Positions 1-7,100 of a stretch of 64,000 nucleotides of DNA are shown here, in pieces. Origin of the DNA: Bryobacterales bacterium. Lineage in GTDB: Bacteria; Acidobacteriota; Terriglobia; Bryobacterales; Bryobacteraceae. The translations under genes were made by a program, and so were the position numbers. The notes below the pieces were generated by a model. It saw only the letters and a program-made list of their open reading frames with translations. It searched no databases and had not been told where the DNA came from. Within the stretch, counting starts at the first letter, position 1. Each line of letters opens with the position of its first letter. The DNA lies in NCBI GenBank assembly GCA_947446025.1, contig CANFEY010000015.1, positions 1-64,000 of the forward strand, given 5' to 3'.

Positions 1-135
1 AGCCTCTACCAAATCCTACAGGTTGTCAGCGTCACCATTTTCGAGCGGACGCCCATTCTACAGGCCCTTCAGCTACAACATACCGGAGAAAAATCAGACC
101 CATTTTTCAACCAGCTGAATCTGTTCGACTTATAG
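1..135 (+). CDS. IS4-like transposase, C-terminal end (partial)
   Basis: Frame 1 is open from the window edge to a TAG at 133-135 and encodes 44 residues ending in NQLNLFDL. That ending, preceded by a segment reading LYQILQVVSVTIFERTPILQ, is the usual C-terminus of IS4-family DDE transposases, which cut and paste their own element. Only the tail is visible, so the catalytic residues and the left end of the element lie outside. The AT-richer stretch just after the stop probably holds the right end of the insertion sequence, but I cannot fix its terminal repeat without the other end. Confidence 0.7.
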   Translation, partial: SLYQILQVVSVTIFERTPILQALQLQHTGEKSDPFFNQLNLFDL

Positions 136-273
136 CCGGACACTACTGCTCATGTAGCCGTACTGAGTATACTTTTGCGATTTCTTTTTGAGAAAAAACT
201 GTAAGATAGGACACTAATTGGTTGTCGCCAGTTCGCTGAGTATGGCGGCAGATCAAGAGGGGTCCTTCCGATT

Positions 274-1245
274 ATGCGCGCACAGACAGTCGACATCCGT
301 GAGTCCACCGGCAGAATGCTTTGCTGCACCATTTTCCGCAGCGGGGGCAAGAAGCTGCTCTCAAAGGGCCACACACTGAATGATGAAGACGTCCGGCTGC
401 TGGAGACCGAGGGACTTGGCCAGGTCTGGGTCACCGAACTCGAAGACGGCGAGATCGGCGAGGACGCCGCGGTGGCGCAGGTCTCGACGGAGATGGGATG
501 CGGGTGCCTCGAAATCCGCGTCGCCTCCGGTGGACGCGCCAACCTGTTCGCCACCGAAGACTGCTGCATCCTAGTCGACGACGACCTGCTGCGCCAGATC
601 AACTGCACCGGCAGCATGGTGATCTCGACCACTCCGAATTTCAGTTTCTCCCGCGCCGGCCAGCGCGTAGCCACGGTGAAGAGCACCCCATTTGCGGTGG
701 CCTCGGCGCACCTCGAAGCCGTGATTTCCATCCTCAAGGAGCGCGGCCCCATTTTGCAGGCCCGCGCGGTGCGCCAGCCGAACGTCGCCGTCCTCTACAC
801 CGACCCGATGCACGGCGACCGCGCGCGCCAGCTGTTTGAACCGATTGTCCGTCAAAGATTAGACCGCCTGGGCATCTCTCCCGCGTACGCCCTGGCGGTC
901 ACCGAGGAGGAGGGTTCCGTGGTCAAGGGCTTGACCCACCTGCTCCGAGCCAACCCGACCTGCGTGCTGATCGCCTCCACCACCGCCCCCGCCGGGCCCG
1001 AAGATTGCGTGGGCCAGGCGATGACCGCGGTGGGTTGCCACATAGAGCGCTTCCTCGCCCCGGTGGAACCCGGCAACCTCATGCTGCTCGCCTACAAGGA
1101 TGAGATCCCGGTCCTTAGCGCCCCAGGCTGCTTCCGCTCGGCCAAGCCGAATGTGGTGGATTTGGTACTGCCTCCGATGCTCGCACGCTACCGCGTCTCC
1201 GGCTGGGAGATTGCGTGTTTGGGGCACGGCGGGTTGCTGGGATAG
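274..1245 (+). CDS. Molybdopterin-binding domain protein (MoeA/MogA-like)
   Basis: A 323-residue protein resembling stand-alone molybdopterin-binding proteins of molybdenum-cofactor handling. The N-terminal part (about 1-150) has the hydrophilic start and the STPFAVAS segment common in these proteins, and the C-terminal half (about 165-320) has the Rossmann-like MoCF fold pattern with VAVLYTDP, CVLIAST and a loop near residues 286-300 (PVLSAPGCFRSAKPN) that resembles the cofactor-binding loop. In other bacteria the same domain is fused to a MobA-like nucleotidyltransferase; here it stands alone. It lies just downstream of an IS end and has no molybdoenzyme gene beside it. It could be a regulator or carrier of molybdopterin rather than an enzyme. 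The ATG at 274 follows a GGGGTCC stretch that is a weak ribosome site. Confidence 0.65.
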   Translation: MRAQTVDIRESTGRMLCCTIFRSGGKKLLSKGHTLNDEDVRLLETEGLGQVWVTELEDGEIGEDAAVAQVSTEMGCGCLEIRVASGGRANLFATEDCCILVDDDLLRQINCTGSMVISTTPNFSFSRAGQRVATVKSTPFAVASAHLEAVISILKERGPILQARAVRQPNVAVLYTDPMHGDRARQLFEPIVRQRLDRLGISPAYALAVTEEEGSVVKGLTHLLRANPTCVLIASTTAPAGPEDCVGQAMTAVGCHIERFLAPVEPGNLMLLAYKDEIPVLSAPGCFRSAKPNVVDLVLPPMLARYRVSGWEIACLGHGGLLG

Positions 1246-1283
1246 GCGTTGGCAAGCTTTGCTTACAGTGTCACAATAGCTCC

Positions 1284-1526
1284 ATGCCGACCCGCAACGT
1301 GAACCTCACACCGCAGCTCGATTGAAAAAGGTCAAGAGCGGACGCTTCGACAACGCCAGCGAAGTGGTACGCCGCGCTTCGCACGCTGGAGCGCGAAGAC
1401 CAGGAGTTTGACGCCAAGCTCACCGCGCTGCGGGCCGCCATCCGCGAAGGAGAAGCCAGTGGGTTCGCCGCAGGGGACGCGTTCGGGCGGGTGAGGAACA
1501 CTTTGAAGCTCGCCAAAGGCGCTTAG
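1284..1526 (+). pseudogene. parD-type antitoxin, frameshifted remnant
   Basis: Starting at ATG 1284 the sequence reads MPTRNVNLTPQLD, the typical opening of a ParD/CC2985-family antitoxin, and hits TGA at 1323. The homology then continues in another frame with KVKSGRFDNASEVVRR and, after a second shift near 1370, with LEREDQEFDAKLTALRAAIR up to TAG 1524-1526. Two frame changes within 80 codons mean no functional antitoxin is made. Intact ParD binds and neutralises ParE and represses its own operon. The downstream remnant supports this reading. Confidence 0.8.
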
Positions 1527-1530
1527 CCGC

Positions 1531-1560
1531 GTGGCCCGATTCCGCCTCACCGTGCGCCGA
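1531..1560 (+). pseudogene. parE-type toxin, N-terminal stub
   Basis: Immediately after the parD remnant a GTG at 1531 opens VARFRLTVR, which matches the first residues of many ParE/RelE-fold toxins. The similarity stops after about nine residues, where the neighbouring gene on the other strand ends. The toxin appears to have been deleted apart from its start. Very short, so identification rests on position behind parD. Confidence 0.5.
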
Positions 1561-1563
1561 GGC

Positions 1564-1998
1564 TCACGTCCGTACCGCCGCCGCTTTCCGATCCTTCGTC
1601 TTGAGCACCTTTACCAAAAGCGCCCATAGTTCGCGTTGCTGCTTGAGGTCGACCGCAAGTGCTCGTTCGCGCAGGTAGAAATCAGATTGGAAGTCGTCTA
1701 TAAAGTCTGTGCAGTCGCCTGGCGGGACAAGTTCGTAGCAGATTTCCAAGCCGCGCTCGACATTGCGAATCGACTTTGGCCCTGTCAGGTAGGAAAAAAA
1801 GCAAGAGTGGGGTGACGCGAAACACTAGTTGCAGACCGACAGCCTTGCTATTGCCTTTTTTAGGGTACGGACTGCGAGTTGGGCTCGGTCTCGGGCCAGT
1901 TCGGAGGCCTGAACGCTGGAGGTGGCTGTGGGGACCGTGGGTGTCTGCGCGGCTAGCATGACGGCGGATAGAATCTGGAGTCCGATGCGCTGAATCAT
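1564..1998 (-). pseudogene. Small secreted protein interrupted by in-frame TAG
   Basis: Reading down from ATG 1998, preceded by an AAGGA ribosome site, gives a signal-peptide-like start (MIQRIGLQILSAVMLAA), then about 57 codons to a TAG at 1827-1825. The same frame continues open for 86 further codons with acidic and helical sequence (for example RNVERGLEICYELVPPGD) to TGA at 1566-1564. The total would be about 144 residues, probably exported. I do not recognise the family. A single nonsense mutation or a sequencing error explains it; readthrough is possible but unsupported. If the first stop is real, only a 57-residue peptide is made. Confidence 0.5.
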
Positions 1999-2095
1999 GC
2001 CATGATTCCTTCGCCTTTTCTGACTCGCCTCACGGGAGGGTCTGTACGGCTTGTTCTCGAGTTTGGAGGAAACGGAGATGAGTCGCGGCGCTGGG

Positions 2096-3013
2096 CTAGC
2101 GGGGGGGGGCTGCGGCGTCTAGCGGGTTCAGGCCACGGGGGTAGCCGGGGTCCATGGCAGCGATATCGGAGCGATAGCTGACCGAGTTGGCAGTGGGGAA
2201 ATTGGCGGGGAGCTTCTGCGTCACCTTTCCGGTGGCGGCCCATTCGGTGCCGCGCTGGAACGTGGTGATGAAGCCAACTGAGCTTAGGGCGTTGACGTCG
2301 TGGCCTAGCGTGGTGTGGAAGACGCGGCCTTTGCCGTAGGTGAGCGTCATGAGAATGGGCTCGTCGCGGCCGGTGCCGGCGTTGGCGGGGTCCGAGTATG
2401 CTGTCGCCAGGACGGTCATGTTCTTGCCGGGGCCACGGAGGCGGGCGTAGAGTTCGTCGCCTTGGTGCATCCACTGTTTGGGGAGGCCGGCGGTGATGGG
2501 GTGTTCGGCGCGCATGGTGATCTGGAACGGGGTGCGCTGGCCGTGGCTGCCGGTGGGTCCGGGGACAGCGTCAGAGGTAAGTTTGCCGTCCTTGAAGAAC
2601 CAGTAGGGGCCGTCCTTTTCGGTGCGTCCGCGCCAGCCGCCGATGCCCACCATTTCGTTGAAGGCGGACCAGCCTGGGAACGCGTTGTCGACGGCGTGGA
2701 CAGCTACGAAACCTCCTCCAGCCTTCACGTACTCTTCAAACGCCGCCTTGGTTTCGGCGGACCAGCGGGCGTCTGGAACATCGTAGTTCCATACGATGAC
2801 AGCGTAACCTTTGAAGCTCGGCTTGACAGGGTTGGTGGCTGCGTCCACCTTGAACAAGCCGGTCTCTTCCAGTTGCTTCTTGAGTACCGGCGTGGTGAGT
2901 TCCCACTTGTGATACGTGCCGCCGCTTTCGCCATCGAGCAGCATGACTCGGATAGGGTCCGCCGCGAAGGCCACACTGGCAATGAGAACGAATCTAAGGC
3001 AGTGAAAACGCAT
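2096..3013 (-). CDS. Secreted ThuA-domain protein
   Basis: A 305-residue protein with a short signal peptide (about residues 1-17, ending AFA) followed by a ThuA domain, a class I glutamine-amidotransferase-like fold first named for trehalose utilisation. Supporting segments are VIVWNYD, the glycine-rich GGGFVAVHA near residue 100, HPITAGLP and KGRVFHTTLGHD. Such proteins are common beside PQQ dehydrogenases and c-type cytochromes in Acidobacteria and Planctomycetes and probably act on sugars or sugar conjugates in the periplasm; the reaction is not established. It is the last gene of a three-gene operon, its start overlapping the end of the PQQ dehydrogenase gene by 20 bases. Confidence 0.85.
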   Translation of the reverse strand: MRFHCLRFVLIASVAFAADPIRVMLLDGESGGTYHKWELTTPVLKKQLEETGLFKVDAATNPVKPSFKGYAVIVWNYDVPDARWSAETKAAFEEYVKAGGGFVAVHAVDNAFPGWSAFNEMVGIGGWRGRTEKDGPYWFFKDGKLTSDAVPGPTGSHGQRTPFQITMRAEHPITAGLPKQWMHQGDELYARLRGPGKNMTVLATAYSDPANAGTGRDEPILMTLTYGKGRVFHTTLGHDVNALSSVGFITTFQRGTEWAATGKVTQKLPANFPTANSVSYRSDIAAMDPGYPRGLNPLDAAAPPR

Positions 3014-4484
3014 AGAGTGAACTCCCTGCTCCCATCAACACATACTGCTTGCCGTCGAGCTCATACATGATGGGCGCGTTTTGCATGCGTCCGACGGGGT
3101 CGTGCCAGAGCGTGGTGCCGTCGATGGTGCGCAGCGCCAGCAGATTATTGGAATTGTCGCCGGTGAAGGTGATGCCGGTTTTGGTGGTGAGGACGCCGGC
3201 GGTGCCTGCTCCGTCGCCGATGGGATGGCTCCAAGCGATGCCGCCGGTGCGGTAGTCGATGGCGCGTATGAAGGAGCGGCCTGTGATGTTGTAGTCGGCG
3301 CCGGCCCAACCGTAGGAGCCGTCTTCGGGCTTATAGAAATAGATGCCGTAGCCGTCTTGCGCGTTGACGATGAAGAGTCCGCTGACGGGGTCGAAGCTGG
3401 GCGGGCGGAAGTTGGTGGCTCCGGCTTCGTTGGGTGCGACGAGGACGCCGTCGCGGGAGGGTTCTTTCGCCGGGTCAGGGATGGGGCGGCCTTGCGCGTC
3501 GATGCCGGTGGCCCAGTTGACTGCGGCGAAGGGCTTGGTCAGCAGGCTCTTGCCGTTGGTGCGGTCCAGCACGAAGAAGAAGCCGTTGCGCGAGGCCTGC
3601 ATCAGCATCTTGCGGGGCTGGCCGTTGAAGTTGGCGTCCACCAGCACGGGGATTTCGTTGGCGTCCCAATCGTGAGTGTCATGCGGCGAGGCTTGGAAAC
3701 CCCACACGAGTTTGCCGGTGTCTGGATTGAGGGCGACGATACTGCAGGTCCAGGGATTGTCGCCGGGGCGGTTCTTGCCGTTCAGCACGGGCGTGGGGTT
3801 GCCGGTGCCGACGAAGACCAGATTGAGCGCGGGATCGTAGGTGCCGGTGGTCCACATCTGTCCGCCGGTTGCACCGCCGCTTTTGGGTTCGGTGGCTCCC
3901 GGAGGGGGCGTGCTGTAGAAGATCCACTGGGTCTTGCCGGTGTCGGCATCGACGGATTTGAGTTGGCCGGGGACGTTATCGAAGTCGCCGGAGACGCCGA
4001 CCAAGACGTGGTTGCCGACGATCAGCGGCGCGTTGGTGGACCAGTAGCCTTTCTTCGAATCGGCGATGATTACGTCCCATTTCACTTTGCCGTCTTTCGC
4101 GTTGAGCGCGATCAAGTGGCAATCGGGGGTGGTGAGATAGACGGTGTCTTTGTAGACGGCGGCTCCGCGGTGGCCGATGTGGAAGGCGTTGTTGGGCGGG
4201 TAGGTGTAATGCCACAGCTCCTTGGCGGTGCGCGCGTCGATGGCCCAGATGTTGTCGGGCGTGGTGAGAAAAAGTACGCCGTCTTTCAGGATGGGCGAGG
4301 CCTTGATGGCCTGGTTCTGGCCGGTCTGGAAGCGCCAGACCTGTTTCAACTGGGCGACGTTGGCGGGCGTGATGGCGGAGAGTTCGCTGTGGCGGCGGCC
4401 GGAGTAATCGCCATGGTAGGTGAGCCACGAATCGGATTGCGCAGCGGCTAGACCGGCGATGCAGAGTATGAGAAGTGCGCGCAT
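2994..4484 (-). CDS. PQQ-dependent dehydrogenase (quinoprotein)
   Basis: A 496-residue periplasmic quinoprotein. A signal peptide (MRALLILCIAGLAAAQ) precedes repeated beta-propeller blades with tryptophan-docking motifs such as KVKWDVI, KLVWGFQ and TTLWHDP. The motif HDWDAN at residues 271-276 is the region carrying the catalytic aspartate of methanol/alcohol dehydrogenases. The adjacent cysteine pair usual in that family is absent: the equivalent segment reads NNAFHIGHRG. It oxidises an alcohol or aldose with PQQ and should pass electrons to the cytochrome encoded seven bases upstream. The reading frame is open far upstream, but ATG 4484 is chosen because it begins the signal peptide. The substrate cannot be told from sequence. 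Confidence 0.85.
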   Translation of the reverse strand: MRALLILCIAGLAAAQSDSWLTYHGDYSGRRHSELSAITPANVAQLKQVWRFQTGQNQAIKASPILKDGVLFLTTPDNIWAIDARTAKELWHYTYPPNNAFHIGHRGAAVYKDTVYLTTPDCHLIALNAKDGKVKWDVIIADSKKGYWSTNAPLIVGNHVLVGVSGDFDNVPGQLKSVDADTGKTQWIFYSTPPPGATEPKSGGATGGQMWTTGTYDPALNLVFVGTGNPTPVLNGKNRPGDNPWTCSIVALNPDTGKLVWGFQASPHDTHDWDANEIPVLVDANFNGQPRKMLMQASRNGFFFVLDRTNGKSLLTKPFAAVNWATGIDAQGRPIPDPAKEPSRDGVLVAPNEAGATNFRPPSFDPVSGLFIVNAQDGYGIYFYKPEDGSYGWAGADYNITGRSFIRAIDYRTGGIAWSHPIGDGAGTAGVLTTKTGITFTGDNSNNLLALRTIDGTTLWHDPVGRMQNAPIMYELDGKQYVLMGAGSSLYAFSLP

Positions 4485-4491
4485 GGTTCCT

Positions 4492-5349
4492 TTATTTGAG
4501 CGTGGCCAGGAAGGCGTAGACGTCGTGCATGTCTTTGTCAGTGTACTTGGCGAGTTCGTCGAAGTGGGCGGACAGGGGGTCGTCGATGCTGAACTTGACG
4601 TCGCGTTTCTCAAAGACCTGGCGCACTCCAGCGGCATCGGTGATGGCGATGGAGAACTCGTCATCGGTGGCGAGGGGTCCGCTGACGACTTGGCCGGAGG
4701 CAAGCGTTATGGTGGCTTTCGGGCGGGCGGGCGCGGGGCGGCCTGTGGGATAGAGCAGGCGCTGGAGGAGCGCGAGTCCTTGGAACTTGCCAGCGATGCC
4801 GGCGAGGTCTCCGGTGGCGGAGTGGCAGCGGGCGCACTGGGCGGTGAAGTAGGTTTTGCCCTCGTTGGCATTGCCGGAGGCCAGGTCAGCGGCTTCGACA
4901 TCGCGCCGGCCGCCGCCGACGGCTTCAAACTTGGTCTTCTGATCGTGGATGAAGGCGATGATAGCGGTTAAGTCAGAGTTGCTGAGCTTGAAGGCGGGCA
5001 TGCCTTTGTCGGGCCGGCCAGCGGCGAGGAAGGGGCGCAGTTTGTCGCCACGATTATCGGCGGCGACGATTTCCGAGCGGGTGAGATCGGGTCCGCCTTC
5101 CCCGCCCGTGGTGTCGCGTCCGTGGCAGAAGCCGCACTGGCCGACGAAGCGCTGCGAGCCGGTCTGCACCTGCGCGATGGGATACGTCTGCGGAGTGGCG
5201 GTGGGCGGAATGGGTCGCGAGGCGGGGCTCTGCGCGGGGGCTGCTTTGGCCTTGGCTTTGCCTTTTACTGGCGCAGCGGGGGGGGCCTGGGCGGTCAAGA
5301 GTGCGGCGGCCATGAGCGTGGCGGCTGCGATGCAAACGATGTATCTCAT
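4492..5349 (-). CDS. Di-haem c-type cytochrome
   Basis: A 285-residue exported cytochrome. After a signal peptide (about 1-20) and an alanine/lysine/proline-rich linker come two haem-binding sites, CGFCH at 72-76 and CARCH at 172-176. GMPAF near 117 is the likely methionine ligand of the first haem. The C-terminal 100 residues resemble the extra domain found in cytochromes paired with PQQ dehydrogenases in Acidobacteria. It is the first gene of the operon with the PQQ dehydrogenase and ThuA protein and is the probable electron acceptor. ATG 5349 is chosen over an upstream TTG at 5388 because it begins the signal peptide, although its GAGAGG ribosome site lies unusually close. Confidence 0.88.
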   Translation of the reverse strand: MRYIVCIAAATLMAAALLTAQAPPAAPVKGKAKAKAAPAQSPASRPIPPTATPQTYPIAQVQTGSQRFVGQCGFCHGRDTTGGEGGPDLTRSEIVAADNRGDKLRPFLAAGRPDKGMPAFKLSNSDLTAIIAFIHDQKTKFEAVGGGRRDVEAADLASGNANEGKTYFTAQCARCHSATGDLAGIAGKFQGLALLQRLLYPTGRPAPARPKATITLASGQVVSGPLATDDEFSIAITDAAGVRQVFEKRDVKFSIDDPLSAHFDELAKYTDKDMHDVYAFLATLK

Positions 5350-5404
5350 CCTCTCAGCAATACTGGCGGATATGGAGGGGAAATGCAACTGGTGGGTGTG
5401 GGCG

Positions 5405-5736
5405 TTATCGGGTGCGGACCTGGGACTGCATCTCGCGCCGAAGGACTTCGTTCATGTAGGTCTGGTACTTCCGTCCGCGCTCACGGAACCAGCGAGAACT
5501 TCGGCGTCCACACGAATGCTGACCAGTTGCTTGATGGGCCGGTAGAAACGCCCCATCTGAACATCGGTAAGCCGTGGAATGACTTCCGGGGTGCCCGTGT
5601 AGTCGATCTTCGAATCGGGAAGCGCAGAGACGGCCCGCAACTCCCGCCGCTGACGTTCAGTGAGAGGCGTGGTAAAGATCGCGCTCGCGGCGGTTCGCTT
5701 TTCGTGCGGAGATGATGCGGATTTCTTCTTCGCGAT
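5405..5736 (-). pseudogene. brnA-type antitoxin, frameshifted remnant
   Basis: On the minus strand the sequence encodes TERQRRELRAVSALPDSKID, then FYRPIKQLVSIRVDAEVLA, and, after a one-base frame change near 5495, WFRERGRKYQTYMNEVLRRE ending in TAA at 5407-5405. This is the BrnA (DUF4415) antitoxin layout, a ribbon-helix-helix DNA-binding protein that neutralises BrnT. There is no ATG at the expected start; ATC sits there instead. With the missing start and a frameshift, the gene is dead. Confidence 0.8.
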
Positions 5737-5943
5737 GATTTACCTTGCTTGTGTGAACCACCAAAAGGATCGTGACAGCGCTTGAGAGGCCGACTGCGTG
5801 CCAACGCTCTTTGGTGAACTGTGCGCTCGGGGGTAGCAGACCAGATTCGGGTCGTCAAAGATTCCTGCGGCTGTCTCGAAGGACAGCCCGTGTCTACTCT
5901 TGTTGCTTCGGTTCTTGGTTTCATCCCAGACGAAAACGATTAG
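5657..5943 (-). pseudogene. brnT-type toxin, frameshifted remnant
   Basis: Upstream of the brnA remnant the minus strand encodes FVWDETKNRSNKSRHGLSFE and then TAAGIFDDP, followed after a frame change near 5830 by ERWHAVGLSSAVTILLVVHT and EEEIRIISARKANRRERDLY, ending in TGA at 5659-5657. This is the complete BrnT toxin pattern, a RelE-fold ribonuclease. The frameshift and the missing start codon show it is no longer functional. It overlaps the 5' end of brnA, consistent with an ancestral brnTA operon. Confidence 0.8.
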
Positions 5944-6112
5944 GCTGGCAAATTAGACGCATCGATTAGAAGAGACGCGCGCCCAGAACGCTGCTCCCGT
6001 CCACGGTGAATGAGATTCGATGATGCGGTACTGTATCCGCTGCTCCGCTAACCCCCGGGCAATAAACAGTTGCACCGGTGCTGACTCTCGGCATCCTTCT
6101 ATCCTAGTCCGC

Positions 6113-7036
6113 CTACTCCACCGGAGCCTCACACAACATATCCAAAAACGCCTGCAACGCCGGGTGAAACTGCTTCTTCTTGCGGTGGATGATCCCCAAC
6201 GGGCGGTACAGCGCCGAGCCGGCCAGCCGGATCGCGGTGAGGCGCTTCTGGCGGAGGTCGTCGCGCATGACGCGGTGGGGGAGGATGCTCACGCCGGCCT
6301 TCTGCGCCACGGCTTCCTTCACCATCCCAATGTTGTCGAAGTGAAGCGTTTGATTCACCTCGACGCCCTTCTCCTTGAAGAAGCGCTCGACGTGGTGGCG
6401 GATGGGGAGCTCTTCGTCGAAGCCTACGAAGTCGGCTCCGTTGAGGGCGCTGGGGGGGATGGGGCCTTGCATGACGGCGGCGAGTTTGGCTAGGGGGGAA
6501 TCGGGGGCGGCGGCGACCACCATTTCTTCCCTGCGCCAGGGGATGACGGTGAGCTCGCGGGTCGGCTCGGGGTAGCTGACCAGGCCGAGGTCGGCTTCGT
6601 CGTTGAGGACGGCTTCGTAGACTTTGGCGGGTTGGCGGTAGGTGACGGAGACGTCGGCGTGGGGGTGGGTCTGGATGAAGCGGCGCTCCAGCTGGATGAG
6701 TTCGCTGACGCCGACGGAGTAGATGGAGGCGACGCCGATGACGCCGTCGATCTCGCCGGCGAGTCGGTTGAGGGCGTCGTCCAATTCTTTGTCCCGTCTT
6801 AGGATTTCGCGGCAGTATTCGGCGTAGAGCTCGCCGGCGGGGGTGACGACCAGGGGGCGGCGGGTGCGGTCCAGAAGGCTTACCTGAAGGGTGCGCTCCA
6901 GTTCCTGAACTTGTTGACTGGCAGCACTTTGGGTCACCTGGTTCATGGCTGCGGCACGGCTGAAGCTGCGGGTTTGAGCGATGTCGCGGAAGAGCTTGAG
7001 GTTGTCGTGGGCCACGGGATGATGATAAATCAGCAC
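6113..7036 (-). CDS. LysR-family transcriptional regulator
   Basis: A 307-residue LysR-type regulator. The N-terminal winged helix-turn-helix spans about residues 10-68 (LFRDIAQTRSFSRAAAMN, VTQSAASQQVQELE, LLDRTRRPLVVTPAG), followed by the periplasmic-binding-like effector domain (about 95-300). It is divergent from gltB with only 64 bases between the starts, the arrangement of LysR regulators and their targets, so control of glutamate synthase is the likely role; the effector is unknown. GTG 7036 is the longest start; GTG 7015 would give a more standard N-terminus, and neither has a strong ribosome site. Confidence 0.85.
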   Translation of the reverse strand: MLIYHHPVAHDNLKLFRDIAQTRSFSRAAAMNQVTQSAASQQVQELERTLQVSLLDRTRRPLVVTPAGELYAEYCREILRRDKELDDALNRLAGEIDGVIGVASIYSVGVSELIQLERRFIQTHPHADVSVTYRQPAKVYEAVLNDEADLGLVSYPEPTRELTVIPWRREEMVVAAAPDSPLAKLAAVMQGPIPPSALNGADFVGFDEELPIRHHVERFFKEKGVEVNQTLHFDNIGMVKEAVAQKAGVSILPHRVMRDDLRQKRLTAIRLAGSALYRPLGIIHRKKKQFHPALQAFLDMLCEAPVE

Positions 7037-7100
7037 GGCTTATAATGCAACCGTCTTATTGTGTTTGCGGTGATAGTAGGTCTGCGCTATCCTGGTCACT
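7037..7100 (+). promoter_or_regulatory. Divergent gltB / LysR control region
   Basis: The 64 bases between the two starts contain a consensus TATAAT at 7041-7046 oriented toward gltB, without a recognisable -35 box, as expected for an activator-dependent promoter. ATAA at 7042-7045 and TTAT at 7056-7059 form an inverted pair ten bases apart, fitting the T-N11-A pattern of LysR operators. This is a pattern match only. Confidence 0.4.

Noticed and set aside
3081-4451. Long open frame opposite the PQQ dehydrogenase gene
   Set aside because: Glycine/valine/aspartate-rich shadow of a high-GC gene; no motifs and the other strand encodes a clear quinoprotein.
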